DNA of 64,000 nt, from the NCBI RefSeq assembly GCF_002723995.1, contig NZ_BEWP01000002.1, positions 124,001-188,000 of the forward strand, written 5' to 3'. The notes under the pieces are model-generated. The model was not told where the DNA came from and ran no database searches. It saw only the letters and a program-made list of their open reading frames with translations. The stretch comes from Gluconobacter kondonii. GTDB lineage: Bacteria > Pseudomonadota > Alphaproteobacteria > Acetobacterales > Acetobacteraceae. Positions 58,402 through 64,000 of this stretch are shown in pieces; the first letter of the stretch is position 1, and each line of letters begins with the position of its first letter. The translations under genes were made by a program, and so were the position numbers.

Positions 58402-61152
58402 TTGGCCGCGTTCAGCCGATCGACCAGTACAGTGCGCAACATCGTCCGCGACGCGCATGACCGGCACATGACACCGAAACTGCGAAGCGCCCTGCGCGCG
58501 CGCTGCATGGAGCTTCTCGGGCTGGTCCTGCTGATCTTCGCCGTGGCGGTCGGGATCGCGCTGTGGAGCTTCAATCCGCACGATCCGTCCTTCAATACCT
58601 CGACGGGAACGCAGCCGACGAACCTTCTGGGTCGTACGGGCGCGACCATTTCGGATGGGCTGATCCAGTGGCTCGGCCTCGGCAGCGGCATGCCGATCGT
58701 CATTCTGCTCGCCTGGGCCTGGCGCATGGTCCGCCATCACGGCATGAGCCTGCCGATCCTGCGGATCGTGGCCGCCCTTGCCCTACTGCCAGCCGCCGCC
58801 ACCTTCATCGGCACGCTTCAGCTTCTCATCCCCGGCCTTCAGGTCGACTGGCCGACCGCCAGCGGTCTGGGCGGTGAAATGGGCGTTTCTTTTGCCCATC
58901 GCCTGCTAGATGCCGCCCATGCCGAAGCCGGGGCCGCCGGAAACGCGATTGCCGTTCTTCTTGTCCTGCTGCTGATGGGTCTGCTGCTGCCACTGGCTAT
59001 GGGTCTTGAGGCCCGCGAATGGCGCGCTCTGGGCAAGACGGCCGTGGTGCTGGGGCGCCAGCCCTTCTCACTCGCCAAGCGCATGAACGGCCCGCAGACA
59101 TCCGATCATCGGCCCGCGCCCGATCCGCGTCTGTATGAATTCCAGCCCAGCCCAGCCGGTGGCGCTCCAGCAGCGGATGCAGCCCCCCTGTCCTTCCTGC
59201 GCCGTAGCTTCGGTAAGAGCGATCCGCGCTCCCGCCCCGAGCCGTTCGTGCCGCAGAATACCGGCTGGATGCAGCCCCCCATGGACACGCAGGACGATCC
59301 CTACAGCCAGCCAGCCGCCGAGACGCGCCCGGTCAGCCGGACGGAAGCCGCGGCTGCCCGCGCTCGCCAGACTGCGGCGCCGGAAGAGGAAGACGCCCCC
59401 TCCAACCCTTATGCCGAGCGTCTGGCCCAGATCGCCCGCCAGCGCGATACGCCGCTGCCGCCCGTCCGGCGTCAGATTGACGACGAAATGGACGAGGATC
59501 TGCCCCAGAGCAGCATCGACACACCGCCCGAACCCGAGCCGCAAAAGCGTGGCCTGTTCGGAATGCGTCGCCCGGAACGTCCGCCCGAACCTGTTGCCCC
59601 ACGTCCCGCCGCGCCGCGCAATGCCGTGGCGACGGGCTGGGAACTGCCCCCGCTCGCCCTGCTGAACCCGCCGCCTCCGCACGCCGTAACGGGGCCTTCG
59701 CAGGAGACGTTGCAGTCCAATGCCCGCCTGCTGGAGAGCGTTCTGGCCGATTACGGCGTGCAGGGCACGATCGGCGATATCCATGCCGGTCCGGTCGTCA
59801 CGCTGTACGAACTCGAACCCGCACCGGGCATCCGCTCATCCCGCGTGATCGGACTTGCCGACGACGTGGCGCGCTCGCTGTCTGTTCTGAGTGTGCGTAT
59901 TGCCACCGTGCCGGGACGCAACGTCATCGGCATTGAGGTTCCCAACGCCAAGCGCGAGACGGTCTATTTCTCCGAACTGCTCCGCACGCCGGAATGGATG
60001 AACGGAAACGGTCGCCTTCAGATCGCGCTCGGCAAGGACATCGCAGGCGTTCCGGTCTATACTGACCTTGCGAAAATGCCGCATCTGCTCGTCGCAGGTA
60101 CGACAGGTTCGGGTAAGTCGGTCGGTGTGAATGCCATGATCTTGTCGCTGCTCTACCGGCTCAGCCCGGAAGAGTGCCGCCTGATTATGATCGACCCCAA
60201 GATCCTCGAACTGTCGATCTATGACGGGATTCCGCATCTCCTGACCCCGGTCGTGACGGAACCGACCAAAGCCGTCAGCGCGCTCAAATGGACCGTGCAG
60301 GAAATGGACCGCCGCTACCGCCTGATGGCGCAGCTTCAGGTCCGCAACATCAACGGCTACAACGAGCGCGTGAACCAGCTCCGCTCTTCGGGCGAGATGG
60401 TCACCAAGCGCGTCCAGACCGGCTTTGACCCTGAAACGGGCCGCCCGGTGTTCGACGAACAGCAGGTCGCAACAGAAAACCTGCCCTATATCGTCGTCGT
60501 CATCGACGAAATGGCCGACCTGATGATGGTCGCGGGCAAGGAAATCGAAACTGCCGTGCAGCGTCTGGCCCAGAAAGCCCGTGCCGCCGGCATCCACGTC
60601 ATCATGGCAACGCAGCGCCCGTCCGTTGACGTCATCACCGGCACCATCAAGGCGAACTTCCCGACCCGGATTTCCTTTCAGGTTATCAGCAAGTTCGACA
60701 GCCGCACGATCCTTCAGGAACAGGGCGCGGAGCAGCTTCTGGGTCAGGGTGACATGCTGTTCATGCAGGGCGGTGGCCGCATCACGCGTGTCCACGGCCC
60801 GTTCGTGGCGGATGAGGAAGTCGAGGCCGTTGTGGCGGATCTACGCTCCAAGGGCGATCCGATCTATAACGACGACGTGGTCTCCGGTCAGGACGACGAC
60901 AGTGCGGGCGGCCTGACAGCAGGGTCCGGCTCAGGCGGTGACGGAGAAGGCACCCTGTTCGATCAGGCCGTGGACATCGTGATGCGTGAAGGCCGCGCCT
61001 CCACGAGCTTCATCCAGCGCCACCTCTCGATTGGATATAACCGCGCGGCCAAGCTGATCGACCAGATGGAAAAGGAAGGCATCATCGGTGCCGCGAACCA
61101 TGTGGGCAAACGCGAGATCCTTGTCCGCCGCAAGGAAGAGCATGAAGACTGA
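58402..61152 (+). CDS. ftsK: DNA translocase FtsK
   Basis: 916-aa septal motor that pumps chromosomal DNA and activates XerCD at dif. Four hydrophobic helices in the first 190 residues, a Pro/Arg/Glu-rich linker (residues 215-420), then the RecA-like motor with Walker A VAGTTGSGKSVGVNAM and Walker B IVVVIDEMADLMMVAG, and the C-terminal winged-helix gamma domain FDQAVDIVMREGRASTSFIQ that reads KOPS. Begins at TTG 58402 by choice of frame; the first ATG (58468) is the alternative. Overlaps the rluA-type gene by 11 bp. Confidence 0.92.
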   Translation: MAAFSRSTSTVRNIVRDAHDRHMTPKLRSALRARCMELLGLVLLIFAVAVGIALWSFNPHDPSFNTSTGTQPTNLLGRTGATISDGLIQWLGLGSGMPIVILLAWAWRMVRHHGMSLPILRIVAALALLPAAATFIGTLQLLIPGLQVDWPTASGLGGEMGVSFAHRLLDAAHAEAGAAGNAIAVLLVLLLMGLLLPLAMGLEAREWRALGKTAVVLGRQPFSLAKRMNGPQTSDHRPAPDPRLYEFQPSPAGGAPAADAAPLSFLRRSFGKSDPRSRPEPFVPQNTGWMQPPMDTQDDPYSQPAAETRPVSRTEAAAARARQTAAPEEEDAPSNPYAERLAQIARQRDTPLPPVRRQIDDEMDEDLPQSSIDTPPEPEPQKRGLFGMRRPERPPEPVAPRPAAPRNAVATGWELPPLALLNPPPPHAVTGPSQETLQSNARLLESVLADYGVQGTIGDIHAGPVVTLYELEPAPGIRSSRVIGLADDVARSLSVLSVRIATVPGRNVIGIEVPNAKRETVYFSELLRTPEWMNGNGRLQIALGKDIAGVPVYTDLAKMPHLLVAGTTGSGKSVGVNAMILSLLYRLSPEECRLIMIDPKILELSIYDGIPHLLTPVVTEPTKAVSALKWTVQEMDRRYRLMAQLQVRNINGYNERVNQLRSSGEMVTKRVQTGFDPETGRPVFDEQQVATENLPYIVVVIDEMADLMMVAGKEIETAVQRLAQKARAAGIHVIMATQRPSVDVITGTIKANFPTRISFQVISKFDSRTILQEQGAEQLLGQGDMLFMQGGGRITRVHGPFVADEEVEAVVADLRSKGDPIYNDDVVSGQDDDSAGGLTAGSGSGGDGEGTLFDQAVDIVMREGRASTSFIQRHLSIGYNRAAKLIDQMEKEGIIGAANHVGKREILVRRKEEHED

Positions 61153-61933
61153 CCGCAAGGAGCGGATCCGACGGGCCAAGGCCTCGCGCAACGCCCACAA
61201 GCCGCGCCGCCTGCCAACGCAGGCGGACTCCCCCGCCTCCGAAGGCCCGCGCACCCCGTTTTATCCGGGAATGGAGATTCCCGTCCTGCTGGAAACGCCC
61301 CGATTCCTGATTCTGGACAAGCCAGCCGGACTGGCGGTGCATCCCGGCCCTTCCACGCAGGATTCCGTAGAAACCCGCCTGCTGCCGCATCCGCGCGGAG
61401 GGCCGTGGCTGGCGCACCGACTGGATACGGACACATCCGGCTGCCTGCTGGTTGCACGGCGCAAAACGGCGCTGATCGAGGCGCAGGCAGCGTTTCAGGA
61501 GCGGCAGGTCCGCAAGCTTTACTGGGCGGTTGTGGTAGGGAATCTGCCGCAGGATAGTGGCGAAATTGACGCACCGCTTCTGCGGCAGTCCGATCCCTCG
61601 GGCTGGCGCATGGTTGTGGATGCGAAAGGCGATGAGGCCCGGACGCGCTGGCGTGTGCTGGGACGCGGCAAGGGTCTGTGCTGGGTGGAACTGGAACTGC
61701 TTACGGGACGCACGCATCAAGCCCGCATCCATTGCGCGGAACTGGGAACGCCGATCCTTGGCGATAGGGTTTACGGGGCTGCAGCAGGGCAGTCTTTACC
61801 GGGGCTGCATCTGCTCGCCCGCAGTCTGGAACTGAACCTGCCGTCTGACACACTCGCCGCGGAAGCGTCCCCGCCGGATTTCATGGCGGAGACGCTGCGG
61901 CGGATGGGCTGCGAGAGCGTGATTCAGTCCTGA
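61142..61933 (+). CDS. RluA-family pseudouridine synthase
   Basis: 263-aa enzyme. The catalytic Asp is in AHRLDTDTSGCLLVARR, with LDKPAGLAVHPGPST before it and ELLTGRTHQARIHCAELG and PILGDRVYG after it, the RluA-type sequence. A basic N-terminal extension (KTDRKERIRRAKASRNAHKP) could contact RNA. Target (23S or tRNA) is unknown. AAGGAAGAG precedes the ATG, which overlaps ftsK by 11 bp. Its end overlaps the convergent DUF4097-like gene by 10 bp. Confidence 0.9.
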   Translation: MKTDRKERIRRAKASRNAHKPRRLPTQADSPASEGPRTPFYPGMEIPVLLETPRFLILDKPAGLAVHPGPSTQDSVETRLLPHPRGGPWLAHRLDTDTSGCLLVARRKTALIEAQAAFQERQVRKLYWAVVVGNLPQDSGEIDAPLLRQSDPSGWRMVVDAKGDEARTRWRVLGRGKGLCWVELELLTGRTHQARIHCAELGTPILGDRVYGAAAGQSLPGLHLLARSLELNLPSDTLAAEASPPDFMAETLRRMGCESVIQS

Positions 61934-62661
61934 ACGAGTTTTAGCGTGCCGACCACGCTGTGGGTGATGACGTGATCGCGGCCATCGCCAACCTTCCCGG
62001 TGGCCGTGATCGTCCGGACCTCTGCTGACCCGCCGGATTCTTTTTCCCAGTTCCCGATCTGCACCGTTAGGCCGAGAGACTGCTGGAGAGGCAACGTCTT
62101 GTCCGAGCGTCGCTGTTTCAGGTGAATGTCGAAGGTTCCACCAAATCCATGAGGCAGGTGGATCGTCATATCGCCGCTGACCGTGCCGATATCAATCGTG
62201 CGCATCTGCGGCGCGGCATCAAGCGTAAGGTTTGTATCCCCGCTGACACTGCGGATCATGACATTGTGGGTCGCATGATCAATCGTGCTGTCACCATTCA
62301 TGGTGCGGATCGAGACTGCACCGTCGGAATGATCGAGCGTGATATCGCCGCTGGCACTGCGGATTTCCACAGCGGCTACCGCATGATCCACATCCAGCGC
62401 GCCATTGACCGTATGGACCTCGAGCGGCCCTCTGGACTGCTTGATATGAATGTCGCCGCTGACGGTCCGGACAGACAGCGGACCGTCTGACGTCCCGATA
62501 CTGACATCTCCGTTGATGCTGGAGAGTTTTCCACCTTCGGGCAGGGTGGACAGGGACATATCGTCCGAAATCGAGGACTGGTTCAGCGGGGCTGCGCAGA
62601 CCGGAAAGGCCAGTGCTGTGCCGAGGGCGAGAATGGGAAGGGAAAGCGCGAAACGGTTCAT
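61924..62661 (-). CDS. DUF4097/LiaG-like secreted beta-repeat protein
   Basis: 245-aa exported protein with a signal peptide (FALSLPILALGTALAFPVCA). The mature part is built from repeated strands of about 20 residues carrying SGD or NGD turns: KLSSINGDVSIGTS, LSVRTVSGDIHIKQ, VEIRSASGDITLDH, IRTMNGDSTIDH, IRSVSGDTNLTLD, IGTVSGDMTIHLP. Such repeats form a right-handed beta-helix as in DUF4097 proteins. Function unknown; perhaps envelope-stress sensing. Followed leftward by nothing; upstream is a DUF4870-like gene 20 bp away. Confidence 0.8.
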   Translation of the reverse strand: MNRFALSLPILALGTALAFPVCAAPLNQSSISDDMSLSTLPEGGKLSSINGDVSIGTSDGPLSVRTVSGDIHIKQSRGPLEVHTVNGALDVDHAVAAVEIRSASGDITLDHSDGAVSIRTMNGDSTIDHATHNVMIRSVSGDTNLTLDAAPQMRTIDIGTVSGDMTIHLPHGFGGTFDIHLKQRRSDKTLPLQQSLGLTVQIGNWEKESGGSAEVRTITATGKVGDGRDHVITHSVVGTLKLVQD

Positions 62662-62680
62662 GATATGGGCCTTTCGGGCT

Positions 62681-63100
62681 TCAGCGACCGGCGACGGGAC
62701 GATTGAGCAAAGCGGCATGCACGCCGCGGGCAATGGCCCAGGCCGTGAGAATGCCCCAGGCCAGTGTCAGCCCCCAGGGTACCACCATGAACACCAGCCC
62801 AAGCCCGCCCGTAATAGCGCCCAGAGCCGCGACCATGAGATGGATCGTCCCGATGATGGTCAGGGCGAGCGCACCGTACCAGAACATCCGCACCTGCCAG
62901 TCGAGTTGCGTGCGCGTCAGGCCCGTGGCGGAGCGGCGGCTTTTATGCGCGATCATCACGCCGATCAGGGCTGTCACGCCCGTGAAAAATCCGGCGACAT
63001 ACAGCGCATAGATCAACAGGACCAGATCGCGACCGCTCCGGGCATCATCTCCGCGGCCGTAGCGGCTGGCGGGTTCGTAAGGGGCGTAGGATGCGTACAT
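62681..63100 (-). CDS. DUF4870-like small membrane protein, paralogue 1
   Basis: 139-aa protein with three to four hydrophobic helices: LVLLIYALYVAGFFTGVTAL, VRMFWYGALALTIIGTIHLM and LGLVFMVVPWGLTLAWGILT. The N-terminus is soluble and Tyr/Arg/Asp-rich (YASYAPYEPASRYGRGDDAR). Similar in layout to its neighbour at 63241-63663. No known function; AGAGGA lies about 11 bases upstream of the ATG at 63100. Confidence 0.78.
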   Translation of the reverse strand: MYASYAPYEPASRYGRGDDARSGRDLVLLIYALYVAGFFTGVTALIGVMIAHKSRRSATGLTRTQLDWQVRMFWYGALALTIIGTIHLMVAALGAITGGLGLVFMVVPWGLTLAWGILTAWAIARGVHAALLNRPVAGR

Positions 63101-63240
63101 GAGGGAAACATTCCTCTGAGAAAAACTCGACAGCAACCTTGATGCACAAACCGTGCCAGATAGGGATTCCCGGCATTTCGACGCATGAAATCCGCCGGGA
63201 ACTCTGAAGAAATGGCGTATTGCGCCAGTTCCCGACGAGC

Positions 63241-63663
63241 CTATTCCGCCAATGCCCGGAAACGTTCGGGAAGCGGGCCATCTCCTGCGAGAATGCCACG
63301 TACACCCACGATCAGAGCCACCAGCAGGACGATGTTCCAGACTGCGAAAATACCGATCGGCAGCAGGAAAAGAAGCTGGCCGGGGCCGGAACTTCCGGGC
63401 GGTTCCGTCAGGAAACACGCCAGAAACAGAGCGGCGGAACCGACGATAAAGGCAACATCATACCAAAACAAACGCACCAGCCAGTTCAGATGCATCCGCT
63501 CTATCCCAACGCTCGGTCGGCGCAGGAGATAGGCGACAATCACACCCGCCAGAAGGCTGATGCCCGTGAAGAAACGGGCGATATACAGTGCATAAACAAT
63601 CAGCACGCCGCTTCTGCCAACGACGGGGCTAGAGGCTCGGGAGGTTCTGGAAAATTCGCTCAA
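63241..63663 (-). CDS. DUF4870-like small membrane protein, paralogue 2
   Basis: 140-aa protein whose helices (GVLIVYALYIARFFTGISLL, LFWYDVAFIVGSAALFLACF, FLLPIGIFAVWNIVLLVALI) align with paralogue 1 at the YALY-x-A-FFTG and R-FWY positions, showing a gene duplication followed by divergence. Located 140 bp upstream of paralogue 1 on the same strand. Function unknown. Confidence 0.78.
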   Translation of the reverse strand: MSEFSRTSRASSPVVGRSGVLIVYALYIARFFTGISLLAGVIVAYLLRRPSVGIERMHLNWLVRLFWYDVAFIVGSAALFLACFLTEPPGSSGPGQLLFLLPIGIFAVWNIVLLVALIVGVRGILAGDGPLPERFRALAE

Positions 63664-63695
63664 GCGCGTCTCCTGATGGAAGGTTCAAATGAAAA

Positions 63696-63718
63696 CGCCC
63701 GACCAGAGAGGCCGGGCG
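63696..63718 (-). terminator. Terminator after the sugar porter gene
   Basis: Stem CGCCCGACC / GGCCGGGCG with one A-C mismatch and a 5-nt loop, followed leftward by GTTTTC. Lies 34 bp beyond the transporter stop. Confidence 0.75.
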
Positions 63719-63751
63719 CAAAATCACGCGATGGTGATGTCCCGGAAAATG

Positions 63752-64000
63752 TCAGCGGCCAAGTTTGCGGAGCTTCACGCCCGACATGAGCCGCTTTTCG
63801 ATGACGGCGAGGGACATCCCCCGCGTCTCCGGGACGAACAGGATGGTCAGCAGCAGGAACAGTGCGTTCAGCCCAGCGAAGAGCCAGAACGTGCCTGACG
63901 TGCCGAGGGTTTGCATGAGGGTGAGGAAACTCACGCCGACCAGAAGATTGGTCATCCAGTTGGTGAAAGTCGAAATGGCAATGCCGAAGTCACGCCCGCC
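63752..64000 (-). CDS. MFS sugar porter, C-terminal fragment
   Basis: Last 82 codons of a major-facilitator transporter that runs off the right edge. It reads GRDFGIAISTFTNWMTNLLV and ends with the last two helices and the signature FVPETRGMSLAVIEKRL, where PETRG marks the sugar porter group (GalP/XylE/GLUT relatives). Likely a hexose or polyol-proton symporter in the inner membrane. A downstream hairpin ends it. Start not visible. Confidence 0.85.
   Translation of the reverse strand, partial: GGRDFGIAISTFTNWMTNLLVGVSFLTLMQTLGTSGTFWLFAGLNALFLLLTILFVPETRGMSLAVIEKRLMSGVKLRKLGR

Overview
The window looks like a stretch of chromosome from an acetic acid bacterium (Acetobacteraceae, most likely Gluconobacter or a close relative). 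This is inferred from gene content: an OprB-type porin, a secreted aldose 1-epimerase, a class II fructose-bisphosphate aldolase, an OlsB-like ornithine-lipid acyltransferase, MucR- and Fur/Mur-type regulators, an alphaproteobacterial flagellin with FlaF, and uniformly GC-rich coding sequence. I see no transposase, integrase, phage module or CRISPR array. Most genes are vertically inherited housekeeping functions in short operons with frequent 4-bp stop/start overlaps and many clear intrinsic terminators.

Region by region. 1-6 kb: the end of an amt-glnK nitrogen module, an MscS-type channel, an unusual two-domain protein, ubiH-cysE and a periplasmic galM. 6-15 kb: mlaA-mlaC lipid transport genes, a GT-C-like membrane protein, a GNAT enzyme, ettA, a CAT-anticodon tRNA, a FUSC exporter, a secreted orphan and ppa. 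15-24 kb: an OprB porin with a TTG start and an operator-like leader, an FAD/NAD(P) protein, a tandemly duplicated tRNA-Gly, a thioredoxin/LON/Trm112 operon, a globin-coupled chemoreceptor and a tyrosine phosphatase. 24-34 kb: XRE regulator, lnt, fur-olsB, mucR, tusA-like, tsaB-rimI, nitroreductase, nfuA, an OmpR/EnvZ-type two-component pair and fba.

34-39.5 kb is a multidrug efflux locus: an outer-membrane factor, a TetR repressor and emrAB. Two nearly identical 19-bp palindromes, one in front of the outer-membrane factor/TetR pair and one in front of emrA, suggest a single repressor regulates both halves. 39.5-42.2 kb holds the UdgX / radical-SAM DNA repair pair. 42.2-44.5 kb holds flagellin and flaF, with a strong inverted repeat upstream and two stem-loops between the genes. 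44.6-56 kb: M1 peptidase, the folD-metF one-carbon operon, ltaE-sdaA amino acid catabolism, a polymer-transferase-like gene divergent from a Wzx-like flippase, an immunity-like membrane protein and degP. 56-64 kb: tadA, a glutamine amidotransferase, rluB, rsmD, ftsK, an rluA-type synthase, a DUF4097-like protein, two paralogous small membrane proteins and the end of a sugar porter.

No clearly new multi-gene system stands out. The best leads are the twin efflux operators, a histidine kinase that appears to start at CTG inside a CTGA overlap, the tRNA-Gly duplication with a compensatory base-pair change, the flagellin regulatory DNA, and the two-domain protein at 2.1 kb. All family assignments come from reading motifs and overall similarity to remembered families; no database search was run.
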